A stretch of 64,000 nucleotides of DNA from Microbacterium sp. JZ31 (lineage in GTDB: Bacteria > Actinomycetota > Actinomycetes > Actinomycetales > Microbacteriaceae), in the NCBI RefSeq assembly GCF_016805985.1, contig NZ_CP017661.1:620001-684000 (forward strand), in the 5' to 3' direction. The translations under genes were made by a program, and so were the position numbers. Below are positions 52,450 through 61,234 of the stretch, one piece after another. Numbering within the stretch: position 1 is the first letter of the stretch; the number at the start of each line of letters is the position of its first letter. The notes under the pieces are model-generated. The model made no database searches, was not told the origin of the DNA, and was given only the letters and a program-made list of their open reading frames with translations.

Positions 52450-52518
52450 CTGTGTGTGCGGCGGACTCGGTCGGTACCCCACCACCGTGGGGGATCACGT
52501 TCATACCAAGGAGTGGCC

Positions 52519-53034
52519 ATGGCGCAGAAGGAAGCATCGGTCGCCGAGCTCACGAAGTCTTTCGAGAACTCGAGCGCCGTCCTGCTGACCGAGTACCGCG
52601 GTCTGACGGTTGCCCAGCTCAAGGAGCTGCGCACCACCATCCGTCAGGACGCGGAGTTCGCCGTGGTGAAGAACACGCTGACCAAGATCGCCGCGAACAA
52701 CGTGGGGATCTCGGCGCTGGACGACGAGCTCAAGGGCCCGTCCGCCATCGCCTTCGTGCACGGTGACCCGGTCGCCGTCGCCAAGGGTCTTCGTGCCTTC
52801 GCCAAGGCACACCCTCTTCTGGTGATCAAGGGCGGCTACTTCGATGGCAAGCCCCTGAGCGCCGAAGAGGTCGGCAAGCTCGCCGACCTCGAGAGCCGTG
52901 AGGTCCTGCTCGCCAAGGCGGCCGGGATGTTCAAGGCCTCGATGGCGAAGGCTGCCGCCCTCTTCCAGGCACCGCTGTCGAAGACCGTCCGCACGGTCGA
53001 GGCGCTGCGCGAGAAGCAGGAGACCGCGGCCTGA
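52519..53034 (+). CDS. rplJ: 50S ribosomal protein L10
   Basis: A 171-residue ribosomal stalk-base protein that carries L12 dimers. Typical parts: VLLTEYRGLTVAQLKELRTT, VVKNTLTKIA, and KLADLESREVLLAKAAGMFK; the C-terminal helix that docks L12 ends in LREKQETAA. ATG at 52519 follows AAGGAG. It is cotranscribed with rplL, 48 bp downstream, and probably regulated through the leader at 52305-52449. Confidence 0.98.
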   Translation: MAQKEASVAELTKSFENSSAVLLTEYRGLTVAQLKELRTTIRQDAEFAVVKNTLTKIAANNVGISALDDELKGPSAIAFVHGDPVAVAKGLRAFAKAHPLLVIKGGYFDGKPLSAEEVGKLADLESREVLLAKAAGMFKASMAKAAALFQAPLSKTVRTVEALREKQETAA

Positions 53035-53082
53035 CGCCGCGGGCAGCAACCCCACAAACCCCCAACAACTAGGAGAAACATC

Positions 53083-53469
53083 ATGGCGAAGCTCAGCACC
53101 GACGAGCTGCTCGACGCGTTCAAGGAGCTCACGCTCATCGAGCTCAGCGAGTTCGTGAAGGCCTTCGAGGAGACCTTCGACGTCACCGCCGCCGCCCCCG
53201 TCGCGGTTGCCGCCGCCGGTGGTGGCGCTGCCGCCCCCGCCGAGGAGGTCGAGGAGAAGGACTCGTTCGACGTCGTCCTCGAGGCCGCCGGCGACAAGAA
53301 GATCCAGGTCATCAAGGTCGTCCGCGAGCTCACCTCGCTCGGCCTCGGCGAGGCCAAGGCCGTCGTCGACGGTGCCCCCAAGGCCGTGCTCGAGGGCGCG
53401 AACAAGGAGACCGCCGACAAGGCGAAGGAGGCCCTCGAGGCCGCCGGCGCCACGGTGACCCTCAAGTAA
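53083..53469 (+). CDS. rplL: 50S ribosomal protein L7/L12
   Basis: A 128-residue stalk protein that recruits translational GTPases. N-terminal dimer domain ([20 protein letters not shown]), Ala/Gly hinge, then the C-terminal domain ([40 protein letters not shown]). ATG at 53083 follows AGGAGAAACATC. It is closed by a strong terminator. Confidence 0.98.
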   Translation: MAKLSTDELLDAFKELTLIELSEFVKAFEETFDVTAAAPVAVAAAGGGAAAPAEEVEEKDSFDVVLEAAGDKKIQVIKVVRELTSLGLGEAKAVVDGAPKAVLEGANKETADKAKEALEAAGATVTLK

Positions 53470-53542
53470 TCCCCCTCGCATCCCTTCGGCGGATGCGACC
53501 ATCCAGCACCGTCTGGATCCGCCGGTCCGGTGACGGAACGGC

Positions 53543-53576
53543 ACGAAAGCCCCGGGAGGACTCCCGGGGCTTTCGT
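53543..53576 (+). terminator. Terminator after rplL
   Basis: A 14- to 15-bp perfect stem (53543-53557 with 53562-53576), loop GGAC, then CGTCTG. Confidence 0.85.
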
Positions 53577-53633
53577 CGTCTGCGAGCTGCGTCCGGTGGC
53601 GCGGGTCGTGACACTCCCGTGACTGCCGAGTCG

Positions 53634-53662
53634 TTGTCCGGGCCCGTGGCGCCTACTAGTGT
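53634..53662 (+). promoter_or_regulatory. Promoter of the alpha-glucoside-type ABC operon
   Basis: TTGTCC (53634-53639) and TAGTGT (53657-53662) are 17 bp apart, about 75 bp before the binding-protein start. A short inverted repeat (CCTCC/GGAGG) lies in the leader at 53677-53692. Confidence 0.55.
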
Positions 53663-53737
53663 CAGCCACATAAGGCCTCCATAGGCGGAGGAAGGCCGCG
53701 CGGCATCCGAACGCGCGACGACAGACGGGAGCAGACG

Positions 53738-55078
53738 ATGTCGACTGCAACGCGGAAGAGGCTCGTCCTCTCCACCACCGGTCTCGGGATCACCGTGCTC
53801 GCGCTCGCGGGCTGCACGGGCGGCCCCGGCGTGAGCGGCGGCGGTGGCGGTGGCGGGGGCGAGACCGAGGGTGGATCCTCGGAGGTCACGGTCTACGGCA
53901 CCATCGTCGACGCCGAAGCGGAACTCCTCGAGCAGTCCTGGGCGGACTGGGAGGAGGAGAACGGCATCGACATCGTGTACGAGGGCTCGCAGGAGTTCGA
54001 GGCGCAGATCGCGGTGCGTGCGCAGGGCGGCAACCCGCCGGATCTGGCCATCTTCCCGCAGCCCGGACTGCTCGCCGACATGGCGAGCCGGGGCTACCTG
54101 CTGGAGGCGCCGGAGGGCGTCGTGACGAACCTCCGCGAGAACTGGACCGAGGACTGGGAGCGCTACGCCTCCTATGACGGCACGGTGTACGGCGCGCCGC
54201 TGATGGCGAGCGTGAAGGGCTGGATCTGGTACCAGCCGTCCGTGTTCGAGGAGAACGGCTACGAGATCCCGACCGATTGGCAGGGCCTGCTGGATCTGAC
54301 CGCGCAGATGCGCGAGGACACGGGAAGCGCCCCGTGGTGCGCGGGCTTCGGCTCGGACGCCGCGACGGGCTGGCCGGGCACCGACTGGATCGAGGACCTC
54401 GTGCTGCGCGCGTCGGGTCCGGACGTCTACGACCAGTGGGTCGCGAACGAGGTGCCCTTCACCGACCCGCAGATCAGGTCGGCCTTCGACGAGACCGCGA
54501 AGATCCTGCTCAACCCCGACTACGTGAACGCCGGCTTCGGCGACGTCGCGTCGATCGGCACGACGCCGTTCGGCGACGTCGCGAACGCGCTCGTGTCCGG
54601 TGACTGCATGCTGACCCACCAGGCGTCGTTCCTCGACGGCTTCATCGTGGACGCCGGCGGCGAGGTGAGCGAGGACGGCGACGTCTGGGCCTTCATGCTC
54701 CCGCCGTTCGAAGCCGGCGCCGAGGGCGAGGTCGTCACCGGCGGTGGCGAGATCGTCGGCGCATTCAGCGACGACGAGGCCGTGGTCAAGGTGCAGGAGT
54801 ACCTCTCGAGCCCCGAGTGGGCGAACTCCCGCGTCTCCCTCGGCGGTGTGATCAGCGCGAACAAGGGTCTCGACCCGGCCAACGCGCAGAGCGCCATCCT
54901 GCAGGCCGCGATCGAGATCCTGCAGAGCGAGGAGACCACGTTCCGCTTCGACGGCTCCGACCTGATGCCGTCCGCGGTCGGCACCGGTTCGTTCTGGCAG
55001 GGCATGCGCGACTGGGTCAACGGGGCGTCCACAGACCAGGTGCTCGAGCAGATCGAGTCGGGCTGGCCGGCCGAGTAA
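53738..55078 (+). CDS. Extracellular sugar-binding lipoprotein, alpha-glucoside (AglE-like) type
   Basis: A 446-residue CUT1-class binding protein. The start STATRKRLVLSTTGLGITVL leads to lipobox LAGC and a Gly-rich linker. The mature domain shows QSWADWEEENGIDIVYEGSQ, FEAQIAVRAQGGNPPDLAIF and PQPGLLADMASRGYLLEAPE, the standard type-2 extracellular solute pattern. The pairing with a long first permease resembles AglE/ThuE-like systems. ATG at 53738 has GGGAGCAGACG upstream. The cargo is probably an alpha-glucoside such as maltose, sucrose or trehalose. Confidence 0.9.
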   Translation: MSTATRKRLVLSTTGLGITVLALAGCTGGPGVSGGGGGGGGETEGGSSEVTVYGTIVDAEAELLEQSWADWEEENGIDIVYEGSQEFEAQIAVRAQGGNPPDLAIFPQPGLLADMASRGYLLEAPEGVVTNLRENWTEDWERYASYDGTVYGAPLMASVKGWIWYQPSVFEENGYEIPTDWQGLLDLTAQMREDTGSAPWCAGFGSDAATGWPGTDWIEDLVLRASGPDVYDQWVANEVPFTDPQIRSAFDETAKILLNPDYVNAGFGDVASIGTTPFGDVANALVSGDCMLTHQASFLDGFIVDAGGEVSEDGDVWAFMLPPFEAGAEGEVVTGGGEIVGAFSDDEAVVKVQEYLSSPEWANSRVSLGGVISANKGLDPANAQSAILQAAIEILQSEETTFRFDGSDLMPSAVGTGSFWQGMRDWVNGASTDQVLEQIESGWPAE

Positions 55079-55084
55079 CAGGCC

Positions 55085-56218
55085 ATGGCCGCTTTCCTCG
55101 GTTGGCTCAGCACTCTCTCGCCGTGGCTTGAGATCCCGATCATCATCGGGGTCTTCCTGATCGCGGTGGCGGTGCTGCTGTTCTTCATCGAGATCGCGCC
55201 GCGCGCGGGCCGGGCGTACACCATCGCCCGGCTCGCCGCGTGCGTGATCTTCCCGCTCGCCGTGATGTGGATCCTGCAGTCGTACTGGTGGGCCATCGCG
55301 GCGGCCGGCGTGCTCGGACTGCTGTTCTTCTGGCTCGACCAGCGCGCCCGCGGCGGCGTGGGGTCGCTGTTCCAGCTGTTCGGCTTCCTGGCTCCGGCGC
55401 TCATCCTGCTGCTGGTGGGTCTCGTGCTGCCGGTCGTGCAGACGCTCGTGCAGTCCATGTTCAACTCGCGCGGCGACACCTTCATCGGGCTCGACAACTT
55501 CGTGTGGATCTTCACGCAGCCGCAGGGCATCCGCACCGTCGTCAACACGATCGTGTGGGTGCTGATCGCGCCCGTCGTGTCGACCGTGATCGGGCTCATC
55601 TACGCGTACTTCATCGACAAGACGCGCGGGGAGAAGGTCTACAAGATCCTCGTGTTCCTGCCGATGGCGATCTCCTTCGTGGGCGCGTCGATCATCTGGC
55701 GCTTCATGTACACGGCGCGTCCGGTGGATGCCGAGCAGATCGGCTTCGTGAACCAGATCATCGTGTGGCTCGGAGGGAGCCCCGTTCCCTTCCTGCAGGT
55801 GCAGCCCTGGAACACGCTCGCGCTGATCGTGGTGTTCATCTGGATCTACACCGGCTTCGCCATGGTGGTGCTGTCGGCGGCGATCAAGGGCGTGCCCACC
55901 GAGCAGATGGAGGCCGCGGAGCTCGACGGCGCCAACGCGTACGAGAGGTTCATGAACGTCGTCGTGCCGGGCATCCGGCCCTCGCTGGTCGTGGTGCTGA
56001 CGACGATCGCGATCGCGTCGATGAAGATCTTCGACATCGTGCGCACGATGACCGCCGGCGCGAACAACACGTCGGTGCTCGCGAACGAGATGTATCAGCA
56101 GTTCCGCAGCTTCGAGCCCGGCAGGTCGGCGGCGTACGCCGTGATCCTGTTCATCCTCGTGCTGCCGCTGGTGATCTACAACGCGCGACAGCTCAAGGCA
56201 CAGAGGGAGGTGCGCTGA
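55085..56218 (+). CDS. Sugar ABC transporter permease (AglF/MalF-like)
   Basis: A 377-residue CUT1 permease with an extra N-terminal hydrophobic region of about 100 residues (three predicted helices starting SPWLEIPIIIGVFLIAVAVL), then the six-helix core. The EAA loop reads EQMEAAELDGANAYERFMNV near residue 278. NTIVWVLIAPVVSTVIGLIY and ILVFLPMAISFVGASIIWRF are in the core. The extended N-terminus is typical of the AglF subgroup. It starts 6 bp after the binding-protein stop and overlaps the second permease by one base. Confidence 0.92.
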   Translation: MAAFLGWLSTLSPWLEIPIIIGVFLIAVAVLLFFIEIAPRAGRAYTIARLAACVIFPLAVMWILQSYWWAIAAAGVLGLLFFWLDQRARGGVGSLFQLFGFLAPALILLLVGLVLPVVQTLVQSMFNSRGDTFIGLDNFVWIFTQPQGIRTVVNTIVWVLIAPVVSTVIGLIYAYFIDKTRGEKVYKILVFLPMAISFVGASIIWRFMYTARPVDAEQIGFVNQIIVWLGGSPVPFLQVQPWNTLALIVVFIWIYTGFAMVVLSAAIKGVPTEQMEAAELDGANAYERFMNVVVPGIRPSLVVVLTTIAIASMKIFDIVRTMTAGANNTSVLANEMYQQFRSFEPGRSAAYAVILFILVLPLVIYNARQLKAQREVR

Positions 56219-57177
56219 TGGCCACCACGGAAGAGGTCGTCGCCACGACCCAGGCGGTGACCACCACGGCCAAGGGCGGCGCGCGTCCGACGCTCGGCGA
56301 TGCGAAGCGGCGTCTGACGTCGCCGTGGGCCACGATCGCGGCGATCATCATCGCGGCGATCTGGACGATCCCGACCTTCGGCATCCTGGTGTCGTCGTTC
56401 CGGCCCCGAGTGGAGATCCAGACCACCGGATGGTGGACGGCGCTGCAGAACTGGGGCTGGACGACCGAGAACTACGCCGAGGCGCTCAACACCTCCACGG
56501 GTGGTCTCAGCCTGCTGGGAGCGTTCGTGAACTCGTTCGCGATCACCCTGCCGGCGGCGATCATCCCGCTCATCCTCGCGACGCTCGCGGCGTACGGCTT
56601 CGCGTGGATGGAGTTCCGCGGCAGGAACCTGCTGTTCGTGCTGGTGTTCGCCCTGCAGATCGTGCCGATCCAGATGGCGTTCATCCCGCTGCTGCAGCTG
56701 TTCGCGCGGGGTGAGCTGTTCGGGTTCCCGATCATCCAGGCGTTCTCGGATCAGGCCGGCTACGCGCAGGTGTGGATCGCGCACACGATCTTCGGCCTGC
56801 CGTTGGCGATCTTCCTGCTGCACAACTTCATCGCGCAGATCCCGGGCGAGGTGATCGAGGCGGCCCGCGTGGACGGCGCGGGGCACGGGCAGATCTTCTT
56901 CCGCATCGTGCTGCCGCTGAGCATGCCGGCGATCGCGTCGTTCGCGATCTTCCAGTTCCTGTGGGTCTGGAACGACCTGCTCGTGGCGTTGATCTTCGCG
57001 GACGGGAACGTGGCACCCATCACCAAGCTGCTCGCACAGATGGTGGGGCAGCGGGGCGAGGACTGGCACCTGCTCACGGCGGGCGCGTTCATCGCGATCA
57101 TCGTGCCGCTGCTGGTGTTCCTGTTCCTGCAGCGCTACTTCGTCCGCGGCCTGCTGGCCGGCTCGGCGAAGGGCTGA
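56218..57177 (+). CDS. Sugar ABC transporter permease (AglG/MalG-like)
   Basis: A 319-residue CUT1 permease. A 40-residue Thr/Ala-rich N-terminus precedes six helices. The EAA loop is GEVIEAARVDGAGHGQIFFR, followed by LPLSMPAIASFAIFQFLWVW. ATG at 56218 overlaps the preceding TGA (TGATG). No ATPase gene lies in this cluster, so it must share a MsmX/MsiK-type ATPase encoded elsewhere, as is common for CUT1 systems in actinobacteria. The intracellular GH13 alpha-glucosidase at 11.7-13.4 kb could process the imported sugar. Confidence 0.92.
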   Translation: MATTEEVVATTQAVTTTAKGGARPTLGDAKRRLTSPWATIAAIIIAAIWTIPTFGILVSSFRPRVEIQTTGWWTALQNWGWTTENYAEALNTSTGGLSLLGAFVNSFAITLPAAIIPLILATLAAYGFAWMEFRGRNLLFVLVFALQIVPIQMAFIPLLQLFARGELFGFPIIQAFSDQAGYAQVWIAHTIFGLPLAIFLLHNFIAQIPGEVIEAARVDGAGHGQIFFRIVLPLSMPAIASFAIFQFLWVWNDLLVALIFADGNVAPITKLLAQMVGQRGEDWHLLTAGAFIAIIVPLLVFLFLQRYFVRGLLAGSAKG

Positions 57178-57189
57178 CGCGCCGCACGT

Positions 57190-57221
57190 CCTGCGGCTGG
57201 GGCCTCGGCCTCAGCCGCAGG
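57190..57221. terminator. Bidirectional terminator between the permease and DUF305 genes
   Basis: Stem CCTGCGGCTG (57190-57199)/CAGCCGCAGG (57212-57221), with inner pairing in the loop. It overlaps the DUF305 stop codon. Confidence 0.6.
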
Positions 57222-57870
57222 CGAGGCGGGTCTGGACGGACTCCAGGGCCTGGATCTCCCGCTCCTGCGACTCGGCCATGCCGCTCGCCGTGCGCAGCAC
57301 GCCCGGATCGCTGCCGAGATCCTGCACGGCCTCGACCATCTCGATCGCGCCGGAGTGGTGCCGGATCATCAGCTCGGTGAACAGGCAGTCCTTCGCCGTG
57401 CCGGTGGCCGCGCGCAGCTGGGCCAGCTCCTCGTCGCTCGCCATGCCCATCTCGGCGCGCAGCTCGTCCTCGGTCGCGGGCGCGCCCGTGGATCCGCCGT
57501 GGCCGTGACCGCCGTCCTGGGACATCCACTGCATGAGCGGGTCGGATCCCCGCTGCGGCACGCCCCAGTCCTGGATCCACGCGAACATCTGGCCCGACTG
57601 CTGCGCCTGTGCCGTGGCGATGTCGTACGAGATGAGCCGGAGCTCCTCGTCCTCGGTCGCCTCGTACAGGATCATCGACATCTCGACCGCCTGCGCGTGG
57701 TGCACCTGCATGTCGCGGGCGAAGCCGATGTCGGCCGCATTGGGTCCCGACGCGCTCTGACCGAAGGTCGAGAAGCGGCCGATCGCGAACGCCAGCCCCG
57801 CGACGAGCACGACCGCGAGCGCGATGAGCGCCCAGGCGGGAGGGCGGCTGGAGGACTGCGCGTCGGACAC
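57211..57870 (-). CDS. DUF305-family exported protein
   Basis: A 219-residue protein with an N-terminal signal-anchor (AWALIALAVVLVAGLAFAIG). It has the two His-rich repeats of DUF305: FARDMQVHHAQAVEMSMILY and LFTELMIRHHSGAIEMVEAV. A His/Gly-rich insert (GGHGHGG) lies between. The fold is ferritin-like and often occurs in metal-related clusters, so metal binding is likely but not established. GTG at 57870 shares one base with the TAG of the upstream DUF3105 gene, so translation is coupled and the two proteins probably work together. Confidence 0.88.
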   Translation of the reverse strand: MSDAQSSSRPPAWALIALAVVLVAGLAFAIGRFSTFGQSASGPNAADIGFARDMQVHHAQAVEMSMILYEATEDEELRLISYDIATAQAQQSGQMFAWIQDWGVPQRGSDPLMQWMSQDGGHGHGGSTGAPATEDELRAEMGMASDEELAQLRAATGTAKDCLFTELMIRHHSGAIEMVEAVQDLGSDPGVLRTASGMAESQEREIQALESVQTRLACG

Positions 57871-58553
57871 TAGAGCTTGCCGGGGCCCTCGATACCGGTG
57901 CACGAGGCGCCGAGCTCGGGGGCGGTGCCGCCCTGCCAGTACTCCTCGATGAACTGGCCGATGCGGGGGTCGTCGACCGCGTCGACCTTGAGCTGGTGCT
58001 CCCACGCGGTGACGGTGATCGGGGTGTCGAGCCCCTCGTACGGCGAGACGATCGAGTACGTGCGCGGGGCGAGGTCGCGCAGCGCCTCGAGGTCGGCGCC
58101 CGTGATCTGCGCGGGGTCGTACGTGATCCACACCGCGCCGTGCTCGAGCGAGTGCACCGCGTTCTCAAGCGGCTGCGGCTGGTCGTAGACGCCGCAGCTG
58201 AGCCAGGCGCTGCTGTGCGGGCCGCCCGCCGGCGGGTTCTGCTCGTACTCCACGGTGCCCTCGACGTGGTCGGACGCGAGCTCATAGGTCTCGACGCCCT
58301 CGATCGTCGCGCCCTCACTGCCCGGCGTGTACGACTTGGGCGCGAACACGATCGACGCGACGACGATCGCCACGACGGCGAGCACGGCGACGATGCCGAC
58401 GACCCACCAGAGCAGCTTGCCGCGCTGACGCTTCTTCAGCTGCCGCTGGTAGTCGGCGAGCTTCTCTTGGCGCTTCGCCTCGCGCTGCTGCTTGACGCTC
58501 TGCTCGATCTGGGCCTGGCGCGCGGGATTACCGGACTGCTTCTGCGGGGACAC
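57870..58553 (-). CDS. DUF3105-family membrane protein
   Basis: A 227-residue protein. The first 45 residues are a charged, probably coiled region (QREAKRQEKLADYQRQLKKR), then one membrane helix (LLWWVVGIVAVLAVVAIVVA). The outside part carries DUF3105 marks: NPPAGGPHSSAWLSCGVYDQ, ENAVHSLEHGAVWITYDP and PITVTAWEHQLKVD. Conserved His and Cys suggest metal binding. GTG at 58553 is 6 nt after TAGGAT (leaderless). DUF3105/DUF305 pairs are common in actinobacteria. Confidence 0.88.
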   Translation of the reverse strand: MSPQKQSGNPARQAQIEQSVKQQREAKRQEKLADYQRQLKKRQRGKLLWWVVGIVAVLAVVAIVVASIVFAPKSYTPGSEGATIEGVETYELASDHVEGTVEYEQNPPAGGPHSSAWLSCGVYDQPQPLENAVHSLEHGAVWITYDPAQITGADLEALRDLAPRTYSIVSPYEGLDTPITVTAWEHQLKVDAVDDPRIGQFIEEYWQGGTAPELGASCTGIEGPGKL

Positions 58554-58559
58554 GCCACG

Positions 58560-58565
58560 ATCCTA
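58560..58565 (-). promoter_or_regulatory. TAGGAT -10 box, leaderless DUF3105-DUF305 operon
   Basis: TAGGAT on the minus strand ends 6 nt before the GTG at 58553. Confidence 0.6.
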
Positions 58566-58656
58566 TGCGGCAGCATGCACCGCGACATCCTGCAAAGCCT
58601 CAGAGAACCCTATGACCCGCGTAACATCAGAGGCCCCCGGCGAGAGGCGGACACGG

Positions 58657-59319
58657 ATGAGCGCACGTCGCGACCCCCGCACGCGCGCCTGGGTGTGGTG
58701 GGGGGTGGGCCTGCTGGCCGTCGGCATCGCGCTCGGTGCGGCGCTGCTGCTCCCCGGAGCCGATCCGACCGTGTTCGACCTGTGGTGGGAGGGGATCCTC
58801 TCGGGGACGCCGGACGGGCCGGCCCTGGCCGTGTCGCTGTTCATGGACCTCGTGGGCGGCGGGCGGTACGCGACGCTGTGGATCCCGCTGTCGCTCGTGG
58901 CCGTGCTGCTCGCGGCGCGCCGGCCGTGGGGAGCCGGGTACCTCGTCGTGGCGCTGCTGGCGAGTGCCGCTCTCGTGCAGGTGCTCAAGCACGTGCTCGG
59001 CCGGGCGCGGCCGGAGGACATCCTGGTGATCGCGGACGTCGGGTCGTTCCCCTCCGGCCATGTCGCGAACGCGGCCACGGTGACGATCGCGCTGTGGATC
59101 ATCCTGCCGCGGTGGTGGACGGCGACGCTCGCCGGATGCTGGATCGCGCTCATGGCGTTCGCGCGCACGTACGTGTCTGCGCATTGGCTCACGGACACGC
59201 TCGGCGGCGCGCTCATCGGATCGGGGGTCGCGCTGCTCGTCGCGGCGGCGTTCGCCCGCGGCCTGAGCGTCGAGCGGCGCGTCCACCGCACCCCTGGCCG
59301 CGCCGACGCGCGTCGCTAG
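58657..59319 (+). CDS. PAP2-family membrane phosphatase
   Basis: A 220-residue membrane enzyme with about five to six helices. The three phosphatase motifs are present: KHVLGRARPED (C1), SFPSGHVANAATV (C2) and YVSAHWLTDTLGG (C3), with all catalytic residues. It would dephosphorylate a lipid phosphate such as undecaprenyl diphosphate or phosphatidate. ATG at 58657 was chosen for the GAGAGG upstream; ATG at 58612 is possible. A TAACAT near 58622 may be the -10 box. Confidence 0.87.
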   Translation: MSARRDPRTRAWVWWGVGLLAVGIALGAALLLPGADPTVFDLWWEGILSGTPDGPALAVSLFMDLVGGGRYATLWIPLSLVAVLLAARRPWGAGYLVVALLASAALVQVLKHVLGRARPEDILVIADVGSFPSGHVANAATVTIALWIILPRWWTATLAGCWIALMAFARTYVSAHWLTDTLGGALIGSGVALLVAAAFARGLSVERRVHRTPGRADARR

Positions 59320-59322
59320 GCT
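59317..59322 (+). promoter_or_regulatory. TAGGCT -10 box, leaderless HerA-like gene
   Basis: TAGGCT ends 7 nt before the ATG at 59330 and lies across the PAP2 stop codon. Confidence 0.55.
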
Positions 59323-59329
59323 GAGCGCC

Positions 59330-61234
59330 ATGAGCGCCGAGAAGGATCCCGCCGTCGAGGCCGCGGAGGCCGAACTCGCCCGCCTGCAGGCAGAGGCGGA
59401 GGTCGCCGAAGCGGCCCTGAACGCGGCACAGGCGAAGGCCCGGCTCGCGGCCGCGTGGGCCGCCGTGGCGCAGACCGAGGCGGGGGAGGCGGCCGACCCG
59501 GAGACGGCTCCCGCCGATCCCGAGCCCGGCGTCGAGAACGCCTCGTCCGCCGCCGGATCGGCCGGCGTCGAGGCCGCGGCGGATCGAACCGCGGCGCCGG
59601 CGTCCGCCGGCCCGGCGGGATCAGGCCCTCTGGATCAGGACGACGCGCGGGCGATCGCCGCGGCGTACGCGTTCGAGGGGGAGACCCTGGACATCGGCGC
59701 GCTCGTGAACGGCGACGCGGTGCCGGATGCGCAGATCCGGATCCCGCTCGGCATGCTGAACCGTCATGGTCTCGTGGCGGGAGCGACGGGGACGGGCAAG
59801 ACCCGCACGCTGCAGGGGCTCGCCGAACAGCTGGCGGCGAAGGGCGTACCGGTGTTCGCGGCCGACATCAAGGGCGACCTGTCGGGCATGGCGACGCCGG
59901 GCGAGTCGAACGGCAGACTGCTCGCGCGCACCCGGGGGATCGGGCAGGACTGGGCGCCCGCCGCGGCGCCGGTCGAGTACTTCGCGCTCGGCGGCATCGG
60001 CAAGGGCGTGCCCGTGCGGGCGACCGTCACGGGCTTCGGGCCGCTGCTGCTGGCGAAGGTGCTCGGGCTGAACCACACGCAGGAGTCGAGCCTCGGACTC
60101 GTGTTCCACTACGCGGACAGGAACGGGCTGCCGCTCGTCGACCTCGAGGACCTGCGGTCGGTGCTGCTGTACCTCACGAGCGACGAGGGCAAGCCGGAGC
60201 TCAAGGCGCTGGGCGGGCTGTCCAGCGCGACGGCCGGTGTCATCCTGCGCGAGCTCATCACGTTCGCGGAGGGCGGGGCCGACGCGTTCTTCGGCGAGCC
60301 CGAGTTCGACGTGGCCGACTTCCTCCGGACGGCGCCCGATGGGCGCGGAATCGTGTCGCTGCTCGAGGTGCCGGGCATCGCGGACCGGCCTGAGCTGTTC
60401 TCGACGTTCCTGATGTACCTGCTGGCCGAGCTCTTCGAGACCCTGCCGGAGGTCGGCGACCCCGACAAGCCGGAGCTGGTGTTCTTCTTCGACGAGGCGC
60501 ACCTGCTGTTCCGCGACGCATCCAAGGACTTCCTCTCCGCGATCACGCAGACCGTGCGGCTCATCCGGTCGAAGGGCGTGGGCGTGTTCTTTGTGACGCA
60601 GACGCCCAAGGACGTGCACGAGGACGTGCTGGCGCAGCTGGGATCGCGCGTGCAGCATCAGCTCCGCGCGTTCACGCCGGATGACGCGAAGGCGCTGCGG
60701 GCGACGGTCAGGACCTACCCGAAGTCCGGCTACGACCTCGAGCGCGTGCTGCAGGAGCTCGGCACGGGTGAGGCGATCGTCACGGTCATGAGCGAGAACG
60801 GCGCGCCCACGCCCGTCGCGTGGACGCGCCTGCGTGCGCCGCAGGGCCGCATGGAGCCGTCGCCCGATGCGCGCATCGACGCCGCGATCGCCGCCTCCCC
60901 GCTGCTGCCGAAGTACGGCGAGCGCGTGGATCGCGAGTCGGCGTACGAGATGCTGACCGCGAAGATGAACGCGGCCGAGGAGGCGCAGCGCCGGGCCGAG
61001 ACCGAGGCCGAGCTCGCACGGCAGCAGGCCGAGATCGAGAAGGCGGACAAGGCGGCCGAGAAGGAGGCCCGGCAGGAGTACGAGCGGATCATCAGAAGGA
61101 CCTCGGGCGCCGGACGCACGCGCACGTCCTCGCGCGCGGAGAAGTCGACGCTCGAGCGGGTGCTCGGCTCACGCACGACGCAGACGCTGCTGAACGGCGT
61201 GATCCGGGGCATGTTCGGCACCGGCCGTCGCTGA
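59330..61234 (+). CDS. HerA-like DNA-translocating ATPase (DUF853)
   Basis: A 634-residue ATPase of the HerA/FtsK superfamily. Residues 6-50 are a heptad-rich Ala/Glu coil, followed by an Ala/Pro/Glu linker. Walker A is GATGTGKT at 151-158; PVFAADIKGDLSGMA follows. Walker B is LVFFFDEAHLLF. FFVTQTPKDVHEDVLAQLGS and the arginine-rich region after it are the DUF853 hallmark. The C-terminus has a second charged coil (EEAQRRAETEAELARQQAEI). It may act on DNA or in a defence or repair role; no NurA partner is adjacent. ATG follows TAGGCT by 7 nt. Its last 66 bp overlap the convergent hydrolase gene. Confidence 0.88.
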   Translation: MSAEKDPAVEAAEAELARLQAEAEVAEAALNAAQAKARLAAAWAAVAQTEAGEAADPETAPADPEPGVENASSAAGSAGVEAAADRTAAPASAGPAGSGPLDQDDARAIAAAYAFEGETLDIGALVNGDAVPDAQIRIPLGMLNRHGLVAGATGTGKTRTLQGLAEQLAAKGVPVFAADIKGDLSGMATPGESNGRLLARTRGIGQDWAPAAAPVEYFALGGIGKGVPVRATVTGFGPLLLAKVLGLNHTQESSLGLVFHYADRNGLPLVDLEDLRSVLLYLTSDEGKPELKALGGLSSATAGVILRELITFAEGGADAFFGEPEFDVADFLRTAPDGRGIVSLLEVPGIADRPELFSTFLMYLLAELFETLPEVGDPDKPELVFFFDEAHLLFRDASKDFLSAITQTVRLIRSKGVGVFFVTQTPKDVHEDVLAQLGSRVQHQLRAFTPDDAKALRATVRTYPKSGYDLERVLQELGTGEAIVTVMSENGAPTPVAWTRLRAPQGRMEPSPDARIDAAIAASPLLPKYGERVDRESAYEMLTAKMNAAEEAQRRAETEAELARQQAEIEKADKAAEKEARQEYERIIRRTSGAGRTRTSSRAEKSTLERVLGSRTTQTLLNGVIRGMFGTGRR

